A stretch of 47,469 bases of DNA from an uncultured Desulfuromonadales bacterium (GTDB lineage Bacteria > Desulfobacterota > Desulfuromonadia > Desulfuromonadales > Geopsychrobacteraceae). The stretch lies in contig CALZHR010000123.1 in the NCBI GenBank assembly GCA_945787335.1, positions 1 to 47,469 on the forward strand, given 5' to 3'. Below the pieces are notes generated by a model. It saw nothing but the letters and a program-made list of their open reading frames with translations, searched no databases and was not told where the DNA came from. A program made the translations under genes and the position numbers. Positions 28,888 through 37,177 of this stretch are shown here, piece after piece. Each line of letters opens with the position of its first letter. Position 1 is the stretch's first letter.

Positions 28888-30730
28888 CGCGAGACGTCCC
28901 ATCATCCCCGTGCCGGTGAGTGTGCTCCTCAGCTTCATGTCCGGGGTGGTTGTGCTCGTGAAAACCGCCCAGCGGCCGGTGACAGTGCTCGGCGCTGTCG
29001 GCACCGTGGACGTGGGTGAAGGCGTGCGGGTGGTCATGCTCATGTTCATGAGGGTGGCTGTGGACCAGGTCGCCGTGGCGGTGGGGATGATCGTGCAGGT
29101 GGCGATGTCGGTGGCTGTGCCGGTGCTGATGCTGCAGCTCGAGGATCTCGCGCGACCGGACCTGCTTGTAGCCGACCGCCAGCAGGTTCAGCGCCTTCTG
29201 GTTCTGATCGGCGAGGAACGCCGCAGTCGGATAATCCTCCAGCACCTGGCCGCGATGCAGCACCAGGGTCCGCTGGGTCAGCTCGGCGACCAGGAAAGGA
29301 TCGTGGGTGACCAGGATCCGCGTCTGCGACAGCTCTTTAAGGATCTCCAGCAGCAGCTCCTCCCCCTGCGGATCGAGCCCGGCGGTCGGCTCGTCGAGGA
29401 TCAGCAGCTCCGGCTCCATACTCAGCACGGTGGCGATCGCCAGCCGTTTACGCTCGCCGCCGGAGAGGTGCAGCGGCACCCGGTCGTGGTAAGCGTCGAG
29501 CCGCACCCGCTGCAGGGCGGCATCGACCCGCCGGGCGACCTCAGCGGCGGGCAGACCGAGCTGCCGCGGGCCGAAGGCGACCTCTTCGGCGCAGCTCGCG
29601 CAGAACAGCTGATCGGCCGGGTCCTGAAACACCATGCCGACCTTGCGCCAGAGCAGCTGGCGTTGTTTCTTATCCAGCGCCCGCCCCTCGAGCAGGTGCT
29701 CGCCGCGGCCGCCCTGGATCCCCATCAGGCAGGAGAGCAGTGTGGTTTTACCCGCGCCGTTCTCGCCGACAATCGCCACCGACTCGCCGGCCTGCAGGGC
29801 AAAATCGACCCCGCGCAGGGCTTGAGTTCCGTCCGGATAACTGAACTGATAATCGCGCAGCTCAACAACCGCAGAAACAGGAGATTTCAGCTCCGGGACT
29901 ATGCTCGGCGGGGTCTCCGGCGGCAGGTTGCAGGCCTGTTGCGCAGGCATTTCCTGGGTCGAGAGCCCGGCCAGGCGGAAGGAGAAATCGAGGCCGTGCT
30001 CGCGCATCGACGGGGGGTGGGAGACCAGCTCGGCCATGGTGTAATCATGGTGAACCTGTCCCTTGTCGAGCACCACCGCCCGCTGGCAGAGCTCATAGGC
30101 GAACAACAGATCGTGGGTGATGCAGATCAGCGTCCCCTGAAAAGCGCGCAGCAGCTCGACGAGGATATTCTCCTGCCCCGGATCGAGGTTGGCGGTCGGC
30201 TCATCAAGGATCAGCACCTGCGGCTGCATCGCCAGCAGGCAGGCAAGCGCGGCACGTTTTTTCTGTCCGTAGCTCAAATGGTGGGAGGGTTTGTAGATCA
30301 GCGCTTCCAGACCGACCGCGGCCAGCGACCGGCGGACCAGCGGCTCGGCGGTTTCAAGGGCAATCCCCTGGTTGAGCAGCCCGAAACAGACGTCATCGTA
30401 CAGGGTCGAGCAGAACAGCTGGTCGTCCGGGTCCTGGAACAGCACCCCGATCTCCAGACGGGCCTGCTGCAACTGATCGCCGGACAAAGGTTGCCCCTGA
30501 TAGACCAGCTCCCCCTGCTGCACCGGCAGCAGGCCGTTGAGGTGTTTGATCAGGGTCGACTTGCCTGAGCCGTTCTGACCGACCAGGGCGATCCGGTCAC
30601 CGGCGGCGATGCTCAGGTCGATGCCACGCAGCGCCTGATGGCCGTTGGGGTAGGCGAAATGCAACTCGCGGAGCTCGAACTGGGCCGGGCCGTCGAAATC
30701 GATCGGCGGCAGGCGGTTCAGATCATGCAT
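28883..30730 (-). CDS. nikO: Nickel ECF/Cbi-type transporter, fused double ATPase with His-rich tail
   Basis: ATP-hydrolysing component of the NikMQO importer. The 615 residues hold two complete ABC ATPase domains in one chain: Walker A GQNGSGKST, signature LSYGQKK and Walker B VLILDEPTANLD in the first; GENGAGKTT, LSGGERK and LLILDEPTAGLD in the second. Most systems encode one copy. The last 85 residues contain 28 histidines, mostly alternating (for example HRHSHRHRHLHDHPH), a metal-binding tail. The start overlaps the nikQ stop by one base (TGATG), with GGAGG upstream. Cobalt is an alternative substrate for the family; the NikR-type operators upstream favour nickel. Confidence 0.9.
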   Translation of the reverse strand: MHDLNRLPPIDFDGPAQFELRELHFAYPNGHQALRGIDLSIAAGDRIALVGQNGSGKSTLIKHLNGLLPVQQGELVYQGQPLSGDQLQQARLEIGVLFQDPDDQLFCSTLYDDVCFGLLNQGIALETAEPLVRRSLAAVGLEALIYKPSHHLSYGQKKRAALACLLAMQPQVLILDEPTANLDPGQENILVELLRAFQGTLICITHDLLFAYELCQRAVVLDKGQVHHDYTMAELVSHPPSMREHGLDFSFRLAGLSTQEMPAQQACNLPPETPPSIVPELKSPVSAVVELRDYQFSYPDGTQALRGVDFALQAGESVAIVGENGAGKTTLLSCLMGIQGGRGEHLLEGRALDKKQRQLLWRKVGMVFQDPADQLFCASCAEEVAFGPRQLGLPAAEVARRVDAALQRVRLDAYHDRVPLHLSGGERKRLAIATVLSMEPELLILDEPTAGLDPQGEELLLEILKELSQTRILVTHDPFLVAELTQRTLVLHRGQVLEDYPTAAFLADQNQKALNLLAVGYKQVRSREILELQHQHRHSHRHRHLHDHPHRHGDLVHSHPHEHEHDHPHAFTHVHGADSAEHCHRPLGGFHEHNHPGHEAEEHTHRHGDDGTSRD

Positions 30731-31662
30731 CAGACGCCTCCCAGCCAGAGTCGGTCAAAGAGCAGCAGCGCCAGACCAAGGAGCAACCAGCTGGCGGCCA
30801 GCAGCCAGTCACTGACCGACACCGCGAAATAGGCCGGCGCCGGGAAGCGCCCCTGGTAACCACGCGACTGCATAGCGTCGTAAACCCGGTGGGTGCGCTC
30901 GAAGCTGCGCACGAACAGCATGCCGAGGTAATTCCCCATCACCTGCAGGGTTGCGATGCTGGTGCGGCGCCTAAAACCACGCACCTGCATGCCGGTCGCC
31001 ATCCTTCGCGCCTCTTCGAGAAACACAAACAGGTAACGATGCGCCAGCAGGATCATCTGCCCGACCTTCTCCGGCACACCGAGGCGGGTCAGCCCTTCGA
31101 TGGTGCGCGGCAGCGAAGCGGTCGCCAACAGCGGCTCCATCAGCAGCGCCACCGCGCAGGCCTTGCCGATGATCGCCAACGCCAGCTGCAGGCCCCGCAG
31201 GTTGAAGGGGAGATATTCCAGGCCGGAAAAAACCAGCAGGGTATCGGCGGGACGGGGCACCGCGGTCAGCGGCATGATCAGCAGGAACATGGCGAGAAAG
31301 CCGCTCATCGCCAGCAGCCGGCGCATTGAACGCGCCAGCGGCAGGCCGGCCAGCAGCACCGCCGAAAAACTCAAACAGATGGCGACCAGCGCCGACCAGG
31401 GGGAGCGGGTCGCGACCACCAGAAAGGCGAAGCCGAGCAGCGCCACCAGCTTGAAACGGACATCCCAGCGGTGAAAGATGGAGCTGCCGCCGGCCGCGGC
31501 ATCGATGACCGGCACTGACCAGTCACGCTCCTGCTGCGGTTCCTGCTCTCCGGCCAGTGCCAGTTTGAGCATCTTCAGCGCCAGCAGCCAGCAGCCGGCC
31601 AGCACCAGCAGGGCGCCAAGCAGCACCGGCAGCGGCAGGTGGATCAGCTCAGCACCGCCCAC
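30730..31662 (-). CDS. nikQ: Nickel transporter transmembrane component (CbiQ family)
   Basis: T component that couples the ATPase to the substrate-binding membrane subunit. The 310 residues contain the CbiQ core (from about residue 60), with the C-terminal coupling motif ATGMQVRGFRRR and a second copy DAMQSRGYQGRF. About 60 residues precede the usual core, with one extra hydrophobic helix (LPVLLGALLVLAGCWLLALK). It starts at a GTG with AAGGAG upstream that overlaps the nikM stop, and it overlaps nikO by one base. The gene lies in the nikK-L-M-Q-O operon. Confidence 0.9.
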   Translation of the reverse strand: MGGAELIHLPLPVLLGALLVLAGCWLLALKMLKLALAGEQEPQQERDWSVPVIDAAAGGSSIFHRWDVRFKLVALLGFAFLVVATRSPWSALVAICLSFSAVLLAGLPLARSMRRLLAMSGFLAMFLLIMPLTAVPRPADTLLVFSGLEYLPFNLRGLQLALAIIGKACAVALLMEPLLATASLPRTIEGLTRLGVPEKVGQMILLAHRYLFVFLEEARRMATGMQVRGFRRRTSIATLQVMGNYLGMLFVRSFERTHRVYDAMQSRGYQGRFPAPAYFAVSVSDWLLAASWLLLGLALLLFDRLWLGGV

Positions 31663-31671
31663 AGGAACTCC

Positions 31672-32289
31672 TTAAGACAGGGCGCCGAGTCGCTGCTGAC
31701 GCAGCAATTCCGGCTTGACGCGAAACAGAAAGGAAACCGTGAAGGCGCTGACCAGCCCCTCGACGACAAACACCGGCAGATGGGAGAGCAGCGCCAGCTT
31801 GGCGACGCCGAAGAAATCCTCGCCGCCGCTGGCCAGCAGCAGCGCCAGCAAGACAGCTGAAGCCAGGGTTCCACCGCCGCCGGCCAGGCCGCCGACGATG
31901 ACATGCTGCCTCTGGGTGGTCCCACGCAGCTTACTGAACAGCAGCCCGCAGGCCAACGCCGGCACCCCCATCAGCAGCGCATTGGCGCCCAAGGCGGTCA
32001 ACCCGCCGAACTGAAACAGCAGGCTCTGCAGCAGCAGGCCGAGCAGGATCGCCAGAAACGCGGAGCGGCCGAGCAGCACCCCGACCAACCCGGGGATCAG
32101 CAGGTGAACGCTGGTCGGGCCGAGGGGGACGTGGATCAACGAAGAGACAAAGAAGGAGGCGGTCACCACCGCCACCTTCGGCAGGTCGTCAGCGTCGGTC
32201 TGCCTGACACTCCAGGCCGCGACCGCCAGGCTGGCGACACCGCTGCCGAGGGCAACGCTGATCGGCAGAACACCATCGGAAATATGCAT
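31672..32289 (-). CDS. nikM: Nickel-binding membrane component (CbiM/NikM family)
   Basis: Substrate-specific S component. The 205-residue membrane protein starts MHISDGVLP, the family N-terminus in which His2 and the free amino end coordinate the metal. That fixes the start at 32289, although the open frame extends 29 codons further. AGGAG lies about 10 bases upstream, inside the end of the preceding small gene. The conserved block HVPLGPTSVHLLIPGL with further metal-ligand histidines is present. There is no CbiN or PDGLE domain; the split NikL and NikK take that place. Confidence 0.93.
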   Translation of the reverse strand: MHISDGVLPISVALGSGVASLAVAAWSVRQTDADDLPKVAVVTASFFVSSLIHVPLGPTSVHLLIPGLVGVLLGRSAFLAILLGLLLQSLLFQFGGLTALGANALLMGVPALACGLLFSKLRGTTQRQHVIVGGLAGGGGTLASAVLLALLLASGGEDFFGVAKLALLSHLPVFVVEGLVSAFTVSFLFRVKPELLRQQRLGALS

Positions 32290-32293
32290 CTGG

Positions 32294-32599
32294 TTATTTC
32301 TCCTGAGCTGTCTTTTTACGGGCAGCAACCCAAATGGCGACGCCGAACAGCCCGACGATGTAGCCGATTCCGCCAATGACCTGACTCGCGCCAGGGGTGT
32401 TCAACTCGTCGCGCAGCGCGGCAACCTGATGCTCGAGCCGTCGTACCTGCCGCTGCAGGGTTCGATTCTCATCCTGCAGGGTCTGCAACCGAGCGTTCTG
32501 CTCCCCGGCCGGCTCTTCAGCAGCAACCGGCGCCAGCAGCAACACACCACAGCAGAACAGGACAAACAGCAGGCGGTAAAATTGACGAAAAGCGGTCAT
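32294..32599 (-). CDS. NikL C-terminal-type small membrane protein (split NikL, part 2)
   Basis: A 101-residue protein with its own signal peptide (LFVLFCCGVLLLAPVAA), a short coiled coil (ENRTLQRQVRRLEHQVAALR) and a C-terminal transmembrane helix in GGIGYIVGLFGVAIWVAARK. From family knowledge, NikL of related bacteria is one chain with an N-terminal periplasmic domain and a C-terminal coiled coil plus a GGIGYIxG membrane anchor. Here the two parts are separate genes 4 bases apart. The intact signal peptide argues for a real split rather than a frameshift. It probably serves as the membrane anchor of the nickel-uptake complex. Confidence 0.75.
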   Translation of the reverse strand: MTAFRQFYRLLFVLFCCGVLLLAPVAAEEPAGEQNARLQTLQDENRTLQRQVRRLEHQVAALRDELNTPGASQVIGGIGYIVGLFGVAIWVAARKKTAQEK

Positions 32600-32603
32600 C
32601 GGC

Positions 32604-32936
32604 TCACTCGTTGCTGGCAGTTTTTTTCAACTGATAGCTGTTCTTGTGCCCCATCCCGGCATCGATCACCAGGCGCAGGACATCCTCTTTCGGCAGCGGA
32701 AACTGAAACAGTCCGTCCTGGTCGGTCTCCCCTTGCAGCAGCAGTTCCCCCTGGCTGTCGAAGACCGAGACCTGCCCTGCCACAATCGGCCGGCCATCGG
32801 GGAAATAACTCTCGGCATAGACAACGCCGGCTTCAACGAAGGCGAAGATATTCACCTTGTGTGCCGAAGCGCTCACCGGAAAGATGAACAGCGCCAGCAA
32901 CAAAATGACTGGCAGGTGCAAACACTTCCAGGGCAT
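32604..32936 (-). CDS. NikL N-terminal-type periplasmic protein (split NikL, part 1)
   Basis: A 110-residue exported protein. The signal peptide (LPVILLLALFIFPVSASA) ends just before HKVNIFAFVEAG, so a His-Lys sequence opens the mature chain. A small beta-sandwich-like domain follows (VYAESYFPDGRPI, GETDQDGLFQF, DAGMGHKNSYQL). This is the N-terminal domain of NikL as found in NikKLMQO systems, but the chain ends before the coiled coil and membrane anchor carried by the next gene. AGGAGG overlapping the nikK stop precedes the ATG. The mature N-terminal histidine may bind nickel. Confidence 0.78.
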   Translation of the reverse strand: MPWKCLHLPVILLLALFIFPVSASAHKVNIFAFVEAGVVYAESYFPDGRPIVAGQVSVFDSQGELLLQGETDQDGLFQFPLPKEDVLRLVIDAGMGHKNSYQLKKTASNE

Positions 32937-32947
32937 GGAAGATCCTC

Positions 32948-33739
32948 CTATTGCATATCGCGGGTGCGGACCCAGATCACCGCGCCGATCTCGACCGCTT
33001 TCTGCTCACCGGCCTGCGGCAGAGTCCAGTCCGCTTCGCTGAGGGCCGAGAAGCCCCACCAGCCGGCCCGCGGCATCGCGTAGTGGAAGACCCCGTTGGC
33101 GTCGGCTTTGACCACCTGGGTCACGTAGGGGGCCGCCGGCGGAACAACGAGCGAGGGATTGCCGGGCGACGCGTTGAGATATTCGACCTCGACTTCGGCG
33201 AACGCGGCCGGCACCCCTTTCAGCAGCACCTGTCCGGAGAACAGGTTGTTGGTCCAGAGCCCGTAGGGGCGGCTTAAGGGAACGATCTCGGTTTCCATTC
33301 CGAGCGGCTGATCCCAGCTGTCCTCCAGACCGAGGGCGTTGACGCAAACCTTGGTGTAGTGAACGATAAACAGATCTTCGATCGGCTCCCAGTACGGCTG
33401 CGGCTCGAGGAAAAAGAGATAATCGCCCGGCCGTTTGACAGAATAAGTGCTGCGCCAGTAAGTGAAATCACGCGGCTGCTCGCGGCTTCTCCCCTTGGCC
33501 GGCAGCAGCGTCGGCAGCAGGTTTTGCACTTCGCCACGCACGCGCACCCCGAAGGCCTTTGGTTTGGCCATCTCCATGTAATGCTGCTCCAGCGGGTGGA
33601 TGAATTTCACCTCAAGGCCAAGCTCCGTGGGGTCTGCCGGGGAGATGATATCCGTTGCGGGGATAATGGCCCCAAAGTGGGCCAGCGCGGGTTGAGCAAG
33701 ATAAAGTCCCAACAGAAGGGCTAAAGTGATGATGTGCAT
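32948..33739 (-). CDS. nikK: Periplasmic nickel-uptake accessory protein NikK (DUF4198)
   Basis: A 263-residue exported protein of the DUF4198/NikK family. After the signal peptide (ITLALLLGLYLAQPALA) the mature chain begins with HFGAIIPATD, again histidine first. Characteristic blocks include VKFIHPLEQHYMEM, GDYLFFLEPQPYWEP and the C-terminal GWWGFSAL. The family occurs with NikM/NikQ/NikO and is thought to act as a periplasmic or membrane-associated partner in nickel delivery. The ATG at 33739 has AGGAG 6 bases upstream; the 14-codon open extension would destroy the signal peptide. First gene of the operon, directly downstream of the twin NikR-type operators. Confidence 0.9.
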   Translation of the reverse strand: MHIITLALLLGLYLAQPALAHFGAIIPATDIISPADPTELGLEVKFIHPLEQHYMEMAKPKAFGVRVRGEVQNLLPTLLPAKGRSREQPRDFTYWRSTYSVKRPGDYLFFLEPQPYWEPIEDLFIVHYTKVCVNALGLEDSWDQPLGMETEIVPLSRPYGLWTNNLFSGQVLLKGVPAAFAEVEVEYLNASPGNPSLVVPPAAPYVTQVVKADANGVFHYAMPRAGWWGFSALSEADWTLPQAGEQKAVEIGAVIWVRTRDMQ

Positions 33740-33800
33740 TTCGAACTCCTGAGCGTCATTTTGAGTGGCAGATGGAATCAATTAGCACAATGCATACCAA

Positions 33801-33827
33801 GTGCTACGAATCTGAGTTTTGTAGCAC
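33801..33827. promoter_or_regulatory. NikR-type operator 1
   Basis: GTGCTAC, 13 bases, GTAGCAC: a perfect 7-bp inverted repeat with the spacing of the NikR consensus (GTGTTAC-N13/14-GTAACAC, family knowledge). It covers the predicted nik transcription start, so bound NikR would block initiation. Confidence 0.8.
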
Positions 33828-33828
33828 G

Positions 33829-33857
33829 AACCTAGCAATCCGGCCTTGGCAGGTCAA
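33829..33857 (-). promoter_or_regulatory. Predicted promoter of the nik operon
   Basis: On the minus strand, -35 TTGACC (33852-33857), 17-bp spacer, -10 TAGGTT (33829-33834, a weak match). It lies exactly between the two NikR-type operators; the predicted start, near 33822, falls inside operator 1. Confidence 0.55.
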
Positions 33858-33863
33858 GACTCT

Positions 33864-33890
33864 GTGTTACGATTTCTGCTTTCGTAGCAC
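33864..33890. promoter_or_regulatory. NikR-type operator 2
   Basis: GTGTTAC, 13 bases, GTAGCAC: the left half-site matches the NikR consensus exactly; the right half has one difference. It lies upstream of the predicted -35, with its centre 63 bp (six helical turns) from the centre of operator 1. Confidence 0.78.
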
Positions 33891-33900
33891 CGCAAGTCGC

Positions 33901-33935
33901 AAAAAAACCCTCTGCAAAATCCTGGCGGCAGAGGG
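33901..33935 (-). terminator. Terminator of ychF
   Basis: On the minus strand, stem CCCTCTGC / GCAGAGGG with a 12-base loop followed by seven T. It lies 25 bases after the ychF stop and just upstream of the nik operator region, insulating it. Confidence 0.85.
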
Positions 33936-33959
33936 CTTGGGGGTGGTCTGAGAATGGCT

Positions 33960-35054
33960 TCAGACGTTGAAACGGAAGTGCATCACATCACCGTCAACAA
34001 CGCGATATTCCTTCCCTTCCAGGCGCAGCAGCCCTTTCTCCTTGGCCCCTGCTTCACCGCCTGACTTGACATAATCGTCATAGGCGGTCACTTCAGCGCG
34101 GATAAAGCCTTTTTCGAAATCGGTGTGAATCACCCCCGCGGCCTGGGGCGCTAAGGCACCATCAGGAATGGTCCAGGCGCGGACCTCTTTGACTCCGGCG
34201 GTGAAATAGGTGATCAGCCCGAGCAGGCTGTAGCCGGCATGGATCATCCGATCAAGGCCCGATTCTTCCAGCCCCATCTCCTGCAGAAATTCAAGCTTCT
34301 CTTCCGCATCCAGTTCGGCGATCTCCGATTCGATCTTGCCGCAGATCAGCACCATCTCCGAACCTTCGCCGGCCGCATGCTCGCGCACCTTGGCAACGAA
34401 GGGGTGCGCCCCTTCCAGATCATCTTCGCTGACATTGGCCACGTAAAGCACCGGTTTGATGGTGATCAGGCAGAGTTCGGCGATAATCCGTAATTCCTCT
34501 TTGTCGAGGCTGACGGCACGAGCCGGGCGCCCCTCGTTCAGGGTCTCACGCACCTTCTCCAGAACCGCCAGTTCCGCCTGCAGCTTTTTGTCTCCGCTTC
34601 TTGCCTGCTTCGCGCTGCGCAGTATCCGTTTCTCGACAGTATCCAGATCGGCCAGATTCAACTCGGTCTGGATCACTTCGATATCACGCAGCGGATCGAC
34701 GCTACCGTCGACGTGCACCACGTTTTCATCCTCAAAGCAGCGGACAATATGGGCGATGGCATCGACCTGGCGGATGTGACCGAGAAACTTGTTCCCCAGC
34801 CCTTCCCCCTTGCTGGCACCTGCGACCAGTCCGGCGATGTCGACAAACTCCATGCTGGTCGGCAGGACCGCCTGTGGTTTGACAATTTCCGCCAGCTTAT
34901 CAAGGCGCCTGTCCGACATGGCGACCACGCCGACGTTCGGCTCGATGGTACAAAAAGGATAGTTGGCCGATTCGGCACCTGCCGAAGTGATGGCGTTGAA
35001 GATGGTCGACTTGCCGACGTTAGGCAGCCCGACGATTCCACACTTGAAACCCAT
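33960..35054 (-). CDS. ychF: Ribosome-binding ATPase YchF (OLA1 family)
   Basis: A translation-factor-related P-loop NTPase that prefers ATP and binds ribosomes. The 364-residue protein has G1 GLPNVGKST near its start, G3 in DIAGLV, a helical insertion and a C-terminal TGS domain ([19 protein letters not shown] onward). The ATG at 35054 gives the family N-terminus [16 protein letters not shown] lies about 9 bases upstream, and it directly follows the T-tail of an intrinsic terminator belonging to hppA, leaving no room for a promoter. Transcription must read through or start further upstream. Confidence 0.96.
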   Translation of the reverse strand: MGFKCGIVGLPNVGKSTIFNAITSAGAESANYPFCTIEPNVGVVAMSDRRLDKLAEIVKPQAVLPTSMEFVDIAGLVAGASKGEGLGNKFLGHIRQVDAIAHIVRCFEDENVVHVDGSVDPLRDIEVIQTELNLADLDTVEKRILRSAKQARSGDKKLQAELAVLEKVRETLNEGRPARAVSLDKEELRIIAELCLITIKPVLYVANVSEDDLEGAHPFVAKVREHAAGEGSEMVLICGKIESEIAELDAEEKLEFLQEMGLEESGLDRMIHAGYSLLGLITYFTAGVKEVRAWTIPDGALAPQAAGVIHTDFEKGFIRAEVTAYDDYVKSGGEAGAKEKGLLRLEGKEYRVVDGDVMHFRFNV

Positions 35055-35070
35055 ATCACGTTGTCCTTGC

Positions 35071-35109
35071 AAAAAGACCGATAGCCGGAGCAGCAGCCCC
35101 GGCTATCGG
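35071..35109 (-). terminator. Terminator between hppA and ychF
   Basis: On the minus strand, a perfect 11-bp stem (CCGATAGCCGG / CCGGCTATCGG) with a 10-base loop, followed by TCTTTTT. It ends 17 bases before the ychF ATG. Confidence 0.85.
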
Positions 35110-35134
35110 ATTGTTCACTATCTTGCTGTTGCTC

Positions 35135-37150
35135 TTAGACGAGCAGCGGTGCGATGACCAACGAGACAACGCTCATCAGCTTGATGAGGATGTTCATGGC
35201 CGGACCGGAAGTGTCCTTGAACGGGTCGCCGACGGTGTCGCCGATAACCGCAGCAGCGTGGGCCTCGCCCCCTTTGCTTTCACCTTCCAGCGAGCCGCTT
35301 TCGATGTACTTCTTGGCGTTATCCCAGGCACCGCCGCCGTTCGACATCATCAGCGCCAGCAGCACACCGGCCAGAGTGGCGCCGGCGAGCATGCCGCCGA
35401 GGGCCTCCTTGCCGAGGATGAAGCCCATCAGCACCGGAGCGACAACCGCGACCACGCCCGGCAGGACCATCTCCTTAAGGGCCGCCTTGGCGGAGATATC
35501 AACGCACTTCTGGGAATCCGGCTTGGCGCCTTCCTTGCCTTCGAGCAGGCCTGGAATTTCGCGGAACTGACGCCGGATTTCGTCAACCATCTGGCCAGCA
35601 GCACGACCGACCGAAGTCATGGTCAGGGCACCGATGAAGAACGGCAGGGCGCCACCGAGCAGCAACCCGATAACGACCTTCGGCTCAATCAGATTAATCG
35701 TTTTCAGGCCGACCGTGGTCGCGTAAGCGGAGAACAGCGCCAGGGCAGTCAAAGCTGCCGAGCCGATGGCGAAACCCTTACCGATAGCAGCAGTGGTATT
35801 GCCGATAGCGTCGAGTCCGTCGGTGATTTTCCGAACATCGGGACCGAGACCGGCCATCTCCGAGATACCGCCAGCATTATCGGCGATCGGGCCGTAGGCG
35901 TCGACAGTCATGGTGACGCCGACCGTCGCCAGCATGCCGACCGCGGCGATGCCGATGCCGTAGAGACCGGCGAAGTGGTTGGCAACGAAGATGCCGATGC
36001 AGATGATAATGATCGGCAGGGCGCAGGACTCAAGCCCGACAGCCAGGCCGTGGATGATGTTGGTCGCCGGGCCGGTTTTGGACGCCTCGGCAATCCGGGC
36101 TACCGGAGCGTGCGCAGTGTAGTACTCTGTGACCTGGCCGATCGCAATACCAGCGACGCAGCCGGCCAGAACCGCCCAGAAAACGCCGGTGGCAACGCTC
36201 AGGGCCTGAATTACGAAGAACGCCGCGACCAGGAAGCCGGCAGCTGCAACGAAGGTAGTGTAGTGCAGCGCTTTGGCCGGGTCGATCCCTTTGAGGAACT
36301 TCATCGAGAAGATACCGACGAAGGAGAACAGCAGACCGACCATCGCCATCACCAGCGGCAAAATCATGGCGCTGGCCTGGACTGTCGCACCGCCTCCCAG
36401 TTTGGTCAGCAGTTCCGGGCCGGCAGCCGCGGCAATCGCCATGGTAGCGATGATCGAGCCGACATAAGATTCGAAGATATCGGCGCCCATGCCGGCGGTG
36501 TCGCCAACGCAGTCACCGACGTTGTCAGCGATAACCCCCGGGTTACGCGGGTCATCTTCCGGGATCCCGGCTTCGACCTTGCCGACCAGGTCGGCACCGA
36601 CGTCGGCCGCCTTGGTGTAGATCCCGCCACCAACGCGGGCGAACAGCGCGATGGAGGAAGCGCCCATGGCGAAACCGTTGATATACTTGGCAGTCTCCGG
36701 GCTACCGCCGAAATAGATGTAGGCAACGCCGACACCGACCAGGCCGAGGGACGCAACCGCCAGCCCCATGACGGCACCGCCATTGTAGGACACTTCCAGG
36801 GCCTTGGCCTGCCCATGGGCGCGGGCCGCTTCCGAGGTTCGCACGTTGGCGCGGGTGGCAGCCTTCATGCCGATGAAACCGCAGGTCATCGAACAGATGG
36901 CGCCGCCGAGGAAGGCCAGCGCGGTCTGATAGTTCATGCCGAAAGCGATCAGCACAAAGACGATGACAATAAAAACCGCCAGCACCCGGTACTCACGACC
37001 GAGGAATGCCATGGCTCCGGCATGAATGTCGTCAGAAATTTCATGCATTCTCTCGTTGCCGACCGGCTGAGCCTTGACAACGTTGTAGAGTACAATCGCG
37101 ATTGCGAACCCGACCGCTCCCAGGATAGGAGCCCACATTTGCAGTTCCAT
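35135..37150 (-). CDS. hppA: Membrane ion-translocating pyrophosphatase, K+-dependent type
   Basis: Hydrolyses PPi and pumps ions (H+ or Na+) across the inner membrane. The 671-residue protein has about 16 hydrophobic helices. The substrate site is visible in [16 protein letters not shown], with Cys in place of the common Asn in the next GDCVGD. The segment [10 protein letters not shown] has Ala (454) where K+-independent enzymes have Lys, marking the K+-dependent class. Glu227 in [11 protein letters not shown] is placed as in Na+-pumping members such as the Thermotoga enzyme, so sodium pumping is possible. The ATG has AAGGA 5 bases upstream. It follows pth by 27 bases and ends at a strong terminator. 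Confidence 0.95.
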   Translation of the reverse strand: MELQMWAPILGAVGFAIAIVLYNVVKAQPVGNERMHEISDDIHAGAMAFLGREYRVLAVFIVIVFVLIAFGMNYQTALAFLGGAICSMTCGFIGMKAATRANVRTSEAARAHGQAKALEVSYNGGAVMGLAVASLGLVGVGVAYIYFGGSPETAKYINGFAMGASSIALFARVGGGIYTKAADVGADLVGKVEAGIPEDDPRNPGVIADNVGDCVGDTAGMGADIFESYVGSIIATMAIAAAAGPELLTKLGGGATVQASAMILPLVMAMVGLLFSFVGIFSMKFLKGIDPAKALHYTTFVAAAGFLVAAFFVIQALSVATGVFWAVLAGCVAGIAIGQVTEYYTAHAPVARIAEASKTGPATNIIHGLAVGLESCALPIIIICIGIFVANHFAGLYGIGIAAVGMLATVGVTMTVDAYGPIADNAGGISEMAGLGPDVRKITDGLDAIGNTTAAIGKGFAIGSAALTALALFSAYATTVGLKTINLIEPKVVIGLLLGGALPFFIGALTMTSVGRAAGQMVDEIRRQFREIPGLLEGKEGAKPDSQKCVDISAKAALKEMVLPGVVAVVAPVLMGFILGKEALGGMLAGATLAGVLLALMMSNGGGAWDNAKKYIESGSLEGESKGGEAHAAAVIGDTVGDPFKDTSGPAMNILIKLMSVVSLVIAPLLV

Positions 37151-37177
37151 CAGTTCCTTGCCTCTCTTCCTTAAGGT

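Noticed and set aside
32294-32936. Frameshifted nikL pseudogene.
   Set aside because: Both halves have complete signal peptides, ribosome binding regions and stops, so two real genes are more likely.
35111-37174. A 687-codon open frame antisense to hppA.
   Set aside because: Shadow of the real gene. The other strand encodes a full-length pyrophosphatase with all motifs; the antisense product is low-complexity and rich in Asp/Arg/Gly/His.
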